From: Aaosphaeria pasadenensis
Lineage: Eukaryota; Ascomycota; Dothideomycetes; Pleosporales
Direction of reading: 5' to 3'
DNA length: 64,000 nucleotides
NCBI GenBank assembly: GCA_022813625.1
Contig: JAKLMB010000025.1
Span: 62,001 to 126,000, forward strand
Shown here: positions 9,273 to 22,641 of the stretch, piece after piece
Layout of the letters: each line of letters opens with the position of its first letter
Position numbering within the stretch: the first letter of the stretch is position 1
Program-made: the position numbers and the translations under genes
Notes under the pieces: model-generated
Told to the model about the DNA's origin: nothing
The model's input: the letters and a program-made list of their open reading frames with translations, nothing else
Databases searched by the model: none

Positions 9273-10289
9273 ATGTCTGTCATTGACGCCATCGGTCTCG
9301 TGGGAACCCTCCTCACCACCATCGGTTTCGCTCAGTCGAACTTGCCAGACGCGAGCCCTCGCGGTGCATCTATCCGCGTTAAAGTCGGGCTTCAGAATAC
9401 TACCAGCTCAGACTATGGCGGCAGAATTGCAAAGATCCAAGCCTACGACTCTAACAATGCCAAGATTGGTGATCTGTCTCGTGAGTGCTTGATATGCTCC
9501 CCATCTTTCAACAAATCATGCTGACTTCTGTACACAGCTGGAGCAGATATCCAGAGTGGTGATATCGCTGATTACACATTTGACCAGCAGAGCCCTGGCA
9601 CGCAATCACAGTATATTTCATTTCTCGGCACCAACGGCGGCATCTGTCTCTCTTGGATCGTCTTGAAGAACCTCGACGGTGCTGCCGATGCCGCCTGGAC
9701 AGGTGATGTTGGCTACAAATGTGGCCATGCTTGGAACTGGGGCAGGGAAGTTGCAGGACGCGACTCCAATGGCCAACCCTACAAACCTTTCTGCACATGG
9801 ATCGACGCAGACCACACAGACAATATTGACACTGGAGCTATCAAGATCGATTTCTTGGCCTACGGCGAAAAGCTTAAAGACACCATTTCTCAGGATACCG
9901 CCTGCTCGAAGACAATCTTCGCCAAAGACGCTGTGGAGATCGACGGTGTCCCTAGCAAGAAGACCAGGCGAGCTATCAGCAAAGACCGCCCTCAGTGGAT
10001 GACCGATCGCCTCCTTGTCTCCTCGTTCCCATCTGACAATGCCACTACGCTCTGCCAGTCCGAGACAAGCTACGGCCCAGATGCTATTGGTTCGGACGGC
10101 TACTACTGCAACATGGCTACCCGCGAGCTGTTCCCTCTCTGCGAGATGCACAACGTTGAGGGCTGCATTAACATCGACAAGGACAACAAAGTCGTCACCA
10201 AGCGCTCTCTCGTTGCTAAGCGCTCCACCGACCTCCATTACCGATCTTACACACAGGTCGACCACCTCGACGTCAATGAGGTCGATTAA
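9273..10289 (+). CDS. Fungal-specific protein, probably secreted, 319 aa
   Basis: Two exons, 9273-9480 and 9538-10289, give 319 aa. The N-terminus MSVIDAIGLVGTLLTTIGFA has a hydrophobic core and resembles the start of a widespread fungal family of unknown function that I recognise only by general look. The middle has strands rich in aromatic residues and Cys (GGICLSWIVL, YKCGHAWNWG, PFCTWIDADH), and the C-terminal part contains paired-basic sites (SKKTRRA, TKRSL, AKRST) that suggest Kex2-type processing. Odd number of Cys in the mature part. One sequon near the N-terminus (QNTTSS) and one at SDNATT. No catalytic motif recognised. Confidence 0.82.
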
Positions 10290-11598
10290 ACAGGTCGCAC
10301 ATCCGTTCGTCTTTCATGCCGTTGAGTCCTTGATCGGGGAAGTCATGCATGATACTGGATGCCGCCCTCTTGCATTACTTCTTGGAGTACGCATTGTGTT
10401 CCTAGCGTTATTCGTTACAGTTCATCCCTTCAGCATATCATCCTGGCGTTGTTCGTCGCAGTTCGTCCCTTCAGCATAGCATTCTTAGAGTTTCCTCCCT
10501 AGCAATTGAGATCTTTTCACCTCTAGACATGAGCATCAACCGTCCTTGTACTCTTTTCTGTCCCTTCAATGTGATTGCCCATGTCAATTTCTGCTAAATC
10601 GATAACCTTTTACCACGCCTTCTCTTCTGCTCTCCCCATGTCACAGGGTATTATACAGAGATCCCATCGATCCCTACTCATGCACCCTGACACATGAGAA
10701 CCTCCACGTCCTGTCATGCCCCCCAATCCACGAAGACACGAAGCACTGACAGTCGATCACATAGTGTGTACCGTTCCACCTCTGCATTTTAGACATGTAT
10801 GCATCACCGTAGGGCATTGTACGATACGGCGTAATAGCGCATCGGTATCGTGGAGCTACCGTAGCAGCATGACGGAGACAAATTGAGAGAGAGTAGTTGA
10901 TCACGCTCTTTCGCAATCCGCGCTGGAAGACTTGATATTTGCTCCTTCTGAAACAATGGTTCGATATAGAAATAAAGGCATGGAATGACTACTTGGACAC
11001 GTGGATACTACGGCGTAGTAGGGAAAGGTATCAGTCGCTATTCAACTGGTTACAAAATATTTTAAATGTTACAGAAAGAAGTATATTTTAAAAAGATAAT
11101 TATTGTAAAAAAACACATCCTAGATGTCCCAAGCCCTATAAGACATCTAAAAATAAAACCTTTAAGGCATAGCTGTATAGCTAATAACTTAGTAGGTTAA
11201 CGAGTTAACGAGATAGCGATGGTGTGGACACTTGAAGGGTTGCCGGATCGCCGTTCCTACACTTCTCATTTTGGCGACGCTATTTGTCTTGTGTACTCAC
11301 ACCTACGCGACATACTGCGTTTTTGGGAAGTGGATATCGCATCTGACATCATTTCCTGTCAGCAACAAGAAAATTAAATCGAAAGGGCCCCACAACTCTC
11401 CAGATGCTATCATCTTGGTGTTGTCGAACTGAACATGTTTGCGGCCTGTTTTTGTTTCTCGGGCTTCCATAGTATGGTGGTGGGTACCCGAGGCGTAGAC
11501 CAAAGGGTTCGTATAAAGAGAACCAGAAAGTACATGAATTGAATCCCGCACAAAGATTTCTTTAAGCTATACTATTAATATTTTGAGCAAGCACCATT
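10290..11598. other. Intergenic region with AT-rich island
   Basis: 1.3 kb without a convincing gene. It contains three spaced copies of a C/T-rich phrase like GTTCATCCCTTCAGCAT near 10420-10480 and the AT-rich island at 11040-11215. Small open frames here are not supported. Confidence 0.45.
11040..11215. repeat. AT-rich island with hairpin, possible transposon relic
   Basis: Abrupt AT-rich patch inside balanced sequence. TAGATGTC (11121-11128) and GACATCTA (11142-11149) form a perfect 8-bp inverted repeat around a 13-nt loop. The composition recalls transposon remnants mutated by RIP, but no terminal repeats or coding remains are seen. Confidence 0.35.
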
Positions 11599-13253
11599 AT
11601 GCCTTTCATCCAAGACGCCGGAGCGCCAGACGGCCTTCCTGTTGTTCCACTGTACATCAATGGAAGCCCCCAACCCGTGAACAAAGACCGCCTATTTCCC
11701 ATCGTGAATTCCGTAGAGAATAAGGCTATTCACTACGCTGTTTCTGCAGACCCCGAGTCTGCGACACAAGCCTGCGATGCAGCATCCGAGGCCTTCAAGT
11801 CATGGCGGAAAACATCGCCTGCGCATCGTCGCTCGCTGCTTCTCAAGGCGGCGGACGTGCTTGATCGCAGACGGGAGGAAATCATGGACTGGCAGGTCAG
11901 AGAGACGAGCTGTCCCAAGGAATTTGCGGCGTTCAACATAATGGCGGGCGCGATGTATGCAAGGGAGATCGCGGCCGCGACCAGTGAGATTCGAGGCACC
12001 GTACCACAGAGGATGTCGAAGCCGGACGGGGAGGAAATCGGTGGCCTTACTATTGTTGTACGGGAGCCAGTGGGCGTAGTACTCATCATCCCTCCGTAAG
12101 TGCTGACGACTGTCGTCATCAAGTTGGAAACGATTCACTGATGTAACAATTAGTTGGAATGGGGCAGTCATCTTGCCAGTCCGCGCAATCAGTATGGCTT
12201 TGGCGGCTGGATGTGCAATAGTCGTCAAAGCATCTGAGCTTTGCCCTCGCCTCCACAGTGTCCTTGTGGAATGCTTCGAAGAAGCCGGTATCCCTAAGGG
12301 AGTCTTGAACATCATCCAAGCGAAGAGAGAGGATGCTGCGCAAGTGGTTGAATCGATAGTATCACATAAAGCTATTCGAAAGGTCGATTTCATTGGCAGC
12401 GCTGCAGTTGGTAGCAAGATTGGCCAAGTGTGCGCCAAATACCTAAAACCAATCCTGATGGAACTAGGCGGTAAGGGCCCTGCGATAATTCTAGAAGATG
12501 CAGATCTGCAAAAAGCCGCTCAACTATGTGCTATGGGTGGTATGTATCGTCCATTCTACTACTTGACAATACTTTGCTTATTATTTGAAGCCGTCGCCGA
12601 TCATGGACAGTTGTGCTTTTCCACCGAACGGATCATCGTACACAAGAGTGTTTATGATCGCTTTGTTGCGATCCTCACGACCATTTTCTCCAAGATTCCC
12701 GCAGCCGGCGATTCTGTTACAAGACAATCAGCAACGCATGCCTACGATGTACTAGTAGACGCTCAAGAGAAGGGCGCAAAGTTTCTCGTCGGCGGACCAG
12801 AATACATCCGTCCAACAAGTCTAAAGCCAACCCTCGTTACAAACGTTTCGCGCGATGCTCGAATATGGGACGAAGAGACTTTTGGTCCATCCGCATCAGT
12901 GTACATTGCAGAAGACGACGATGATGCAATCGCGAAGGCCAACGACTCAGCGTACGGGTTGAACGCCGCCGTTCACAGTACGAGCTGGGAGCACGCTTAC
13001 AATGTATCTAAGCAACTTGAGTACGGCCAGGTTCACATCAACAACATGACACCTTCAGATTCTCGTAAGTCAGGAACTTTATTTGGTAGAGACGCTTGAA
13101 ACTAATTAAGCCTTAGCTGGAGCACCGATTCGGGGAGTGAAGGGGTCTGGGTGGGGACAATCCAATTCGATTTGGGGGATCCACGAGTTCAGCATCGAGA
13201 AAACACTGTCATTCCATCCGTCGGAGAGCAACCCTCTGATTGTGCCCTCATGA
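11599..13253 (+). CDS. NAD(P)-dependent aldehyde dehydrogenase
   Basis: Oxidises an aldehyde to the acid. Four exons (11599-12095, 12154-12539, 12591-13064, 13117-13253) give 497 aa, the usual ALDH length. The general-base glutamate is E269 in LMELGGKGP and the catalytic cysteine is C303 in GQLCFSTERI. The block EETFGPSASVYI and the C-terminal GVKGSGWGQ match the conserved ALDH ends. The loop SAAVGSKIG is the NAD-binding GSTxxG-type helix start, here with Ala in place of Thr. The 51-nt intron at 12540-12590 is a multiple of three without stops; removing it restores the conserved spacing between E269 and C303. Sequence style is that of salicylaldehyde/vanillin-type fungal ALDHs, but the substrate is not determined. 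Convergent with the membrane-protein gene at 13495. Confidence 0.92.
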
Positions 13254-13494
13254 TCAATAGATCCTTGAGACTTCTATCTTGTTGTACCGTTTGTCTTGCT
13301 CGCAGCCAATTTCCTCTGTTCTAGCCGGTATTCTGGAAGTCGCATCCACCTATCGCTTATGAAGGATTATACAATGCCGGCGCAGTCGTCACCAACGCAG
13401 AAATGAACCAAACGACCGTCAGTATCTCCAGCCTTGGAGGGCAATACCTAGATATTTCTTAGCTTTGTTAAAAATGTGCTTGGGATTCGATCAC

Positions 13495-15738
13495 TCACTC
13501 GTCCGCTGCAAGAGCGATGAATCCTCCCCAAAAGAGCCATTGCGCAATCCAAAGCAAGAACACGCTGACGATTGCAATACAAACCAACCTCAACACTACC
13601 TTTGAAATGGTTTGGTTGTTTCGTACGGCGATAAAGAAAGTACCATATCCCATGCTCTGGCATTCACCACTGTTCAGTAATGAATCTACTTCTCGGATTC
13701 GATCGTTGTGCCAGTGCCGCGCGATGTTGTCTTCCAAATCCTCCCATCTTTGGTTGAACGAACCCATCAGGTTTTCCATCGTTTCGTTTCGCATGTTCGA
13801 TGATGCCGCGGGCATTCGCGTCTCGTACTTCCCTAGTACGGATTTGCGTTTCCTTCCGCATGATGCTAAAATCAACAAGATCACTGCAACGATTGCAACA
13901 GTTAACCACATCAGCGCGCCCGTGTAGACTAGCAATGCTGACTTCCAAACCGAAATCCTGCTCATCCTGTCATTATAAAGATTGTGCTCTTGGCCGTAAT
14001 CGAATGTCATGTACATATAGTACCAACCCAGGGCTTGCAGAATCATCTCTCCAGTCAAGGATGCTGCGACGACCGAAGATTCGAAGGTTCCCGGAAATCT
14101 CTGAAGAGCCAAGATAGTAGTCAACCAGGAGGGTCTCGGCATCGTGCACCAGAGGAGTACGAGTTCCTGCACAGGAACAAGCTCGTATCCAGGAGTTGAT
14201 TGTACGATACTCGCGTTAATCCAATTCGTAAGAAGATGAACAACAGCCATCAAGATTCCGCTGACCAGCCAATTCGATGGTATTAGCTGACTACCAAGTC
14301 TGTGCACAACGTGGCGCACTGCTTCCACTTGAACCAAGTGCAGCCCAGCGACGACCGGGCCTAGGTTGATGAAGAGAAGGCTCGCAAGTTTCCAGTTCAG
14401 GGAATCAGACGACTGTGTGGGAGTTGGGAAAGTCTTAGGCGATGTTGAAGCCGAGACATTTTCTTGAACAGCCTTTACGTTCCATTGCCAGGGTATTAGG
14501 TCAATGGGTATGACAGAGGCCAATTTGCGCCAGTTGTCGGGTAGGCCATGCCAGTCACTGACGTTGCCACAGAGGCTGTGAAGCCACTTCACATAATCGA
14601 TCCTCGTTTCGAAGAGCTGACATGTCCCGCCGCAGTCATTGTAACTCATTCCTTTACAAAAGCATGCCCTATCCACCGAGTGTTGGACTTGGCAGAAGCC
14701 GCTGTGGTCCAGCTCACATACGTCCACGGCGCATTTATCGGGGAGTTGAGTGATGTTCGTAGGTATGTCTTCTATGCACTCCGGCCACTGCCAATCTCGT
14801 GTAGGTATGTAGGGAAAACCTGCGATGCGGGATGAATCTTTCCACTTTGCTGGGAGTGACTGTGCTCCACAGATCGCATTCATCCACAGCCGTTCTTTCG
14901 TGAGTTCCAGAGGCCCTGAGTTCCTACAGGGCTCACTGGATTCTTCGATGGTAAATACGCTGCAGAAGCATTTCTTGTCAAAGTAATCCCAGTCACCAAG
15001 GCTGCTTTGAACGAGGTCGTAGCCCACGGTCTCTGTGTCTAGCGATATCATAGACTTCAGGGATTCACTATATTCCCATGGACGGCCTGCGTTCCCGGTA
15101 TGTCTCGTAGAACCTGTGAATCCACAGGAAGCTATTGAGTAAGAGTAGTGCTCCTCGGAGGAAGAGGACACCGCAGTTTGTAGGCATGTCGGTGCGCGGT
15201 CAGTCACGTCGACAGAAGCATATCCTCCCGCGAGCGAGGCTGGCGAAAGATACAACAACTCGTTTGTGTCGCCAACGTGAACCAGCCAGCTTCTGTGAGT
15301 CAGAGCGCGGATCCAGTTGTACAATTGTGCTTTAGCCAGGACCGATCGGCTACAGTAATCGTAGTATCTCTGGATAAGGTTGGGTGAGAACTCCTGGCTC
15401 AGACAGCTGAGTTGAGTGAGCCATTGATGGTGAGTGCAGATGACTCCGAAATGTCGTGTACATCGTCTGCCGGTGCATCTAGTCATGGCACTGAGCCATT
15501 CAGCTTGGTCTTGCGATGATACACATTGCGGCATTGATGGAAGATCTTCAGGATTAACCCAGCCACCATGATTACTTTGGGTGTTCCAATCCTCACTGTT
15601 GTCGAGGTCTGCACTTGTATCAGGCTGTGGAGATTTCGAAAATTCCGTGCTGCGAGCAAGTTCGGTGAGATCGGGGCCAGTGTTACGTGCAACTATGGCG
15701 TTCGCCCATAGCATTATCCAAATAACGTGTATCCTCAT
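13495..15738 (-). CDS. Cysteine-rich ectodomain, multi-pass membrane protein
   Basis: Single-exon gene; starting at the ATG at 15738 it gives 747 aa with the signal sequence MRIHVIWIMLWANAIVARN. An in-frame ATG at 15855 would add 39 residues ahead of it. The N-terminal half, to about residue 420, is extracellular in style: many cysteines in patterns such as CTGRRCTRHFGVIC, DKCAVDVCELD and CFCKGMSYNDCGGTC, with several sequons. The C-terminal third has about six or seven hydrophobic segments, for example around LLFINLGPVVAGLHLV and IAIVSVFLLWIAQWLF, with a short basic internal loop (CGRKRKS). This architecture, Cys-rich ectodomain plus polytopic membrane region, is seen in uncharacterised fungal proteins; a surface sensor is one possibility. 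Confidence 0.75.
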   Translation of the reverse strand: MRIHVIWIMLWANAIVARNTGPDLTELARSTEFSKSPQPDTSADLDNSEDWNTQSNHGGWVNPEDLPSMPQCVSSQDQAEWLSAMTRCTGRRCTRHFGVICTHHQWLTQLSCLSQEFSPNLIQRYYDYCSRSVLAKAQLYNWIRALTHRSWLVHVGDTNELLYLSPASLAGGYASVDVTDRAPTCLQTAVSSSSEEHYSYSIASCGFTGSTRHTGNAGRPWEYSESLKSMISLDTETVGYDLVQSSLGDWDYFDKKCFCSVFTIEESSEPCRNSGPLELTKERLWMNAICGAQSLPAKWKDSSRIAGFPYIPTRDWQWPECIEDIPTNITQLPDKCAVDVCELDHSGFCQVQHSVDRACFCKGMSYNDCGGTCQLFETRIDYVKWLHSLCGNVSDWHGLPDNWRKLASVIPIDLIPWQWNVKAVQENVSASTSPKTFPTPTQSSDSLNWKLASLLFINLGPVVAGLHLVQVEAVRHVVHRLGSQLIPSNWLVSGILMAVVHLLTNWINASIVQSTPGYELVPVQELVLLWCTMPRPSWLTTILALQRFPGTFESSVVAASLTGEMILQALGWYYMYMTFDYGQEHNLYNDRMSRISVWKSALLVYTGALMWLTVAIVAVILLILASCGRKRKSVLGKYETRMPAASSNMRNETMENLMGSFNQRWEDLEDNIARHWHNDRIREVDSLLNSGECQSMGYGTFFIAVRNNQTISKVVLRLVCIAIVSVFLLWIAQWLFWGGFIALAADE

Positions 15739-16743
15739 TTTGGCTATACGGAGAACAGTGTTGGTCCGTCTGTGTGCTGAACAGAAGGTTATATCAAGAT
15801 GCGGCGAGGCTAGGCAGCCATGCAAGTGATATCCGCGGGGAATGTTGTGGAACAATCACCAGCCTATCAACGCAATGCTTGAAAACCAACTTTCACAGCC
15901 AGAAATTCGGTTTAAAATTGGTGTTTTCTGTTTCAGTTGAACTTTTTTTTCGGGAACGTAATTATGGGTAATTTCCATCATAACCGGTAGTTTGGTGGGC
16001 ACTCCTTTGGGTACGAACCTTACAGGAACGACATATTTAAAACATTCAATGTCTTATGTTTTAACATTCAACCTAAAATTAAATTACTAGAGGATCCAGT
16101 ATACTATGGCAGTGGTGACAATTGCTTGTAAGGCTGCAACCAAATGCCACATATGGCTACATCTAACACGACGAAGTATAGATGCGCCAGTCAACTGAGC
16201 AATCGCTATGGAAGACGCCCCCCCAATGAGTTTCATGAGCTTAAAGGATTCCAGAAATGAATGATCTGCACAATCAACCAATTTCCTCTGGCTTCATCCT
16301 CCTGTGAACAGGCTTGTGACAACGAAGAGTTTTCCCCAGAAACATCCAAAATACAGAATGAGTGATACCAGATCGTCCTCTTCGTTATTTATCGACACAT
16401 TGTGCATCTCAAATGAACGGGACCATGCATGGTTGGAATGTAGGATGGGCCGTGATATGCTTGGCTATCCGATAAGGCCACTTTCGATTTTATCATCTTT
16501 GGGTCCAACGCCAATTAATAACATCATAAACCAAGCGACTTACATAGTGAAAGGTAGAGGCATTGTAATCCTTTTAACATCGCTGATAGTTGGTGAACAG
16601 CTTGCACCGAACCTGCCATGGTTGTGAGTATATAACGCAATGGAACCACATGGAACAAATTACCACATTTCCATCCTATTATTAGCCTCAAGAACAACGT
16701 ACAATTCATCAATGACACATCTAAATTAAGCAATTAAACAAAA
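15739..16743. other. Divergent intergenic region
   Basis: 1.0 kb between the membrane-protein gene (-) and the APH-like gene (+). It contains an AT-rich patch near 16020-16090 and a TATA-like TATATAAC at 16629-16636. No gene supported. Confidence 0.45.
16629..16636 (+). promoter_or_regulatory. TATA box
   Basis: TATATAAC, 115 nt upstream of the ATG at 16744. Confidence 0.45.
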
Positions 16744-17802
16744 ATGGCACCTAATGCGACGCTACGCAGCAAGGATGAAGTCTTGCTGGAACACTACGGC
16801 ACGACCGATTGGGACCAAATAAGCCCTGCGGGAGATCATGCCTGCCCTGTTCCACTCCCCAACCAATGGTATAAAATGGAACTGCCCTACGAGGCCCCCA
16901 ACTGCCCCCGCATACCGTCCATTGAGGAAATCAATAAGGAGTTGGAGCCATTTGCACGATCCTGGGCCGGTGGGTATACATGTCGCATTGACAATTCCCT
17001 AGTGAAAAAGGGCTATCATCCTGGCATCATCCAAGAAGCAGAAACTATGTTGTTTTTGCAGAACATACCAGGTATGAGTGTGCCCAAATTGTATACAGCT
17101 TTCAGTAGTTTTGACGAGACGTACCAGTGCGAAGCGTATTTCTTCGTCGCAGAAATCGTTGAAGGAGAAGTCTTGGACGTGGCAAAATGGATGGGATTCA
17201 ACGAACAGGTCAAACAGCTTATCGGCTCTAAGATCGCTAGACAATTTGAAATCATGCGATCAATTCCCCCGGAAGGGTTCTATGGTACAGTTCAGCATGG
17301 ACCCTGGCCACATTACACGCACGGACTTTGTTCACGATACAAGAAACCATGCGGTCCTTATGAGAGCTACGATGAGCTTTTTTCCGCATTATTCGAATCT
17401 GCAGAGCTCCGCGCGGCGGATACGTGCAGAGTAAAAGATTTCCTTCCGAGAGACATTCAATGGCTATCGGACTTCAAAGAAGCCATTGGAGAAAGTAAGA
17501 ACAGTCAACCCGTCTTCACTCATATGAAACCTTCATTTGAGAACGTGGTCGTTAATCCGTTGTTTGATTCCTCTGGGGTTATAGTCGACTGGGATGTGAC
17601 CTTGCTGAATTGGGATTGTGCCGGGTGGTGGCCTGCCTACATGCAGATCATCCAGTTGAGGGATTCGATCGTTTTATACAGCGAAAGACAGGCGCAAGAA
17701 GTGGAACTTTTCCTGGAACAGATGATGCCTCATTGGAAAGAGAAGTTTTCCAGCGAAGTAAAGGTCATGCGGGAGATCAATCACTATAGCTTCGTCTGCT
17801 AG
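16744..17802 (+). CDS. APH-like kinase-fold protein, predicted pseudokinase
   Basis: Single exon, 352 aa, resembling fungal aminoglycoside-phosphotransferase/choline-kinase-like proteins. Seen: an N-lobe strand SLVKKGYHPGIIQEAETMLF followed by NIPGMSVPKLYTAF (the usual 'IPVPKV' region), a hinge YFFVAEIVEGEVLD, and a catalytic-loop-like segment FTHMKPSFENVVV followed by VIVDWD. In active members the loop reads HGDxxxxN. Here H260 and N267 are in place, as is the metal-binding D282, but the catalytic aspartate position is K262. Length and all other landmarks are normal, so this is not a decayed copy. It either lacks phosphotransfer or uses another residue. No signal peptide. Neighbours give no hint of function. 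Confidence 0.75.
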   Translation: MAPNATLRSKDEVLLEHYGTTDWDQISPAGDHACPVPLPNQWYKMELPYEAPNCPRIPSIEEINKELEPFARSWAGGYTCRIDNSLVKKGYHPGIIQEAETMLFLQNIPGMSVPKLYTAFSSFDETYQCEAYFFVAEIVEGEVLDVAKWMGFNEQVKQLIGSKIARQFEIMRSIPPEGFYGTVQHGPWPHYTHGLCSRYKKPCGPYESYDELFSALFESAELRAADTCRVKDFLPRDIQWLSDFKEAIGESKNSQPVFTHMKPSFENVVVNPLFDSSGVIVDWDVTLLNWDCAGWWPAYMQIIQLRDSIVLYSERQAQEVELFLEQMMPHWKEKFSSEVKVMREINHYSFVC

Positions 17803-18479
17803 ATACCACGAGCACAGTTGGTGCCTCTGTACACTCTGCCACGCAATAGCAAAGTTGTGCGAGCGAATGAGATGATTTGATACTAGGTAGAATGGATGAT
17901 ACTTGATTCTGCACAAATATATAGCATTGTTTTGCGTGACCAGTTCTGCATGCAAAAGGCAAATCAGACACTATATCTACGCATTGTAGTAAAATTGTCA
18001 GGTTTCACGTTCCAGTGTGACGTTGAGGGAAGGGATACAAGGAAAGAGACATCTATAAAGATTGAGATAATCTGTATAAGGGTCGAGCCACCGATCGCTA
18101 GGATCAAAAACTCTCCCCTTCTATGAACTCCGCACCAAATGAAAAGACACTGAACACAACACTCTTCCTTCTGTGAACTCCGCACCAAATGAAAACACAC
18201 TGAACACAACACTCTTCCTTCTGTGAACTCCGCACCAAATGAAAACACACTGAAAACAAAAGTCTTCCTTCTATGACCTTGCCCCGGATGAAAAAACACT
18301 GGGAACTATCGCACAAAGGAATCTGATCACATCATCCAAGCCCTTTTCAACCCAAGCGCTGGGCTAGAAGCTCAACCACCGCGCAAACACTGAGCCAGTA
18401 TCCACCAAGCTTGCCAAGTCGTGTCGGATTCCAGCACTCCTGAAGAGAAAGCGCCCTATCCCTCTCATGACGCAAGATC
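17803..18479. other. Convergent intergenic region
   Basis: Spacer between the 3' ends of the APH-like gene and the 128-aa gene; it contains the 50-bp minisatellite. Open frames that run through the repeats are products of its periodicity. Confidence 0.5.
18121..18301 (+). repeat. 50-bp minisatellite, about 3.6 copies
   Basis: Units start at 18121, 18171, 18221 and 18271 (the last partial). Each reads like CTGTGAACTCCGCACCAAAT followed by GAAAACACACTGAACACAAC and ACTCTTCCTT. Units 1 and 2 differ at two positions; units 3 and 4 diverge progressively, which suggests growth from the left side. Confidence 0.9.
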
Positions 18480-18866
18480 TCATACGAAGTTCCTTCGATT
18501 CGCCACCCAAGGGGGGCGGTGATTGGCGCGCAGTTCAACGAGCAAGGCCCTTACCCACGTGATGAAGGCTGCGTGTGGGTTGGTTGGATTAGCCAGGACC
18601 GGAATACCGTTGGCAATGGCATCGAATTGCGTGGGATCTGGGTAGAAACCCAACTCTTGAACGGTGAAAGGAATAGGGGGCCCAATGTAGGACCTCATCG
18701 TGCCATTCGTTCCATCCACTTCGAACCATCTGCATTGAATAGGCCGAATGTTGTCGTCCAGATTGATGCATAGTCGAAGACCGTGTTCATAGCTGAAGCG
18801 GATCGAGACAAGCTGCCTTCGAAAGCCTGCTTCAGCTGGAGCTGGCAGTGTGGGTGACGTGTTCAT
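18480..18866 (-). CDS. Hypothetical protein, 128 aa
   Basis: Single-exon frame of 128 aa starting at the ATG at 18866 (MNTSPTLPAPAEAGFRRQLV). It has no signal peptide or membrane segment. The composition looks like a real globular protein (ordered Trp, Phe, Pro; phrases such as RFSYEHGLRLCINLDD and PPWVANRRNFV). A longer upstream extension to 19025 is in frame but looks like non-coding leader. I do not recognise a family. Confidence 0.5.
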   Translation of the reverse strand: MNTSPTLPAPAEAGFRRQLVSIRFSYEHGLRLCINLDDNIRPIQCRWFEVDGTNGTMRSYIGPPIPFTVQELGFYPDPTQFDAIANGIPVLANPTNPHAAFITWVRALLVELRANHRPPWVANRRNFV

Positions 18867-19808
18867 TATTGCGGTTTTTCTTCGAGTGGTTTGTGTGATT
18901 GATGGATAGTGGTGGTTGCGAATCCCTGAAAGGTGCTTCTGAGGAACTTCAGAGAGGTGAAGGGGAATGCAAAAGTACGGTGGACTTGCGAACCGACAAA
19001 GTTGTAGGTGAATAGCGATTTGCAAAAGTGAAGTGGACTTGCGAACGGCAGAGTTGCAGTTGAGCTGTGGAATGCGAAAGGGTAGGTGTTGACTACGGTC
19101 ATTATATAGAAGATTTCTGTTGCTAGAACCACCATTGCGCTGGGTTGTTGCCTCACAAACAAGAAATCATGGACGGGTAGAGACATCCTACATTCTGTGA
19201 TGTGCTCATTGCTTGCTGCTGTACGTGACTCAAAGCGCTCATATTCTCTTTGTTCTGATATCGACAAACATACCATGAATGCTGGATTGAGGCATGACTA
19301 TTTGCTGTGTATCGACGAGACAACGTCTTATGTCTTGATCTGCGCACATGGTGCATACGGCGTGTTTGCTTACAGCTTGATCTCTGGCAGAGTGACGATG
19401 TGCAGACGATTTGAGACATGGGCGTTACAAAATGATAGGTATGAAAAGATAGAGACTAGATTAGTCCGCGAGGCAGCGAGACTTCTGCATCCCTAAACTG
19501 GATATCTAGGTGGTTACATCTCGTTCAATATTGAAGCCCATGTCGGTGCATTACGACAAAAACAAGACTAACCCAATTTGAGACTTTAATTGATTAACGC
19601 GTGCACGCGTCGCGCCAAGATCGACTATACGCGCTTCCCTCGCCAACCCCATTTTCACCCCTCCTGCCCTGGAACAACACGACATTGCGACAACACACTT
19701 CTTTGAGATACCCCACATATCCTCCATTTTCGCAATTCTGCGAGCGCAGCATTTTTGCGTTGAATAGGTCGCCTCCAAGAGCACTAAATCCTTTGCATAT
19801 TCTGCGTA
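18867..19808. other. Divergent intergenic region upstream of MCM3
   Basis: 0.9 kb. Near 18960-19060 the phrase GCAAAAGT-GGTGGACTTGCGAAC occurs twice about 60 bp apart, a short direct duplication. A 99-codon frame at 19197-19496 is unsupported. ACGCG motifs lie at 19600-19612 (ACGCGTGCACGCGTCGCG), matching the MluI cell-cycle box (ACGCGT) that drives G1/S genes in yeasts, which fits MCM3 regulation. Confidence 0.5.
19598..19615 (+). promoter_or_regulatory. Candidate MCB (ACGCGT) cell-cycle elements
   Basis: Two ACGCG cores lie in ACGCGTGCACGCGTCGCG about 200 nt upstream of the MCM3 start codon. The MBF complex of yeasts binds ACGCGT in promoters of replication genes, including MCM genes. Function here is inferred from motif and target only. 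Confidence 0.5.

Positions 19809-22641
<2,833 letters not shown>

Noticed and set aside
18104..18316. Minus-strand frames across the minisatellite reading a repeated FSFGAEF / FHLVRSSQKE phrase
   Set aside because: The protein-like repetition comes only from the 50-bp DNA period; since 50 is not a multiple of three the frame shifts between units, which is inconsistent with a real repeat protein.
19197..19496. 99-codon plus-strand frame upstream of MCM3
   Set aside because: It lacks a recognisable domain and has an antisense frame of similar length; it is probably chance.
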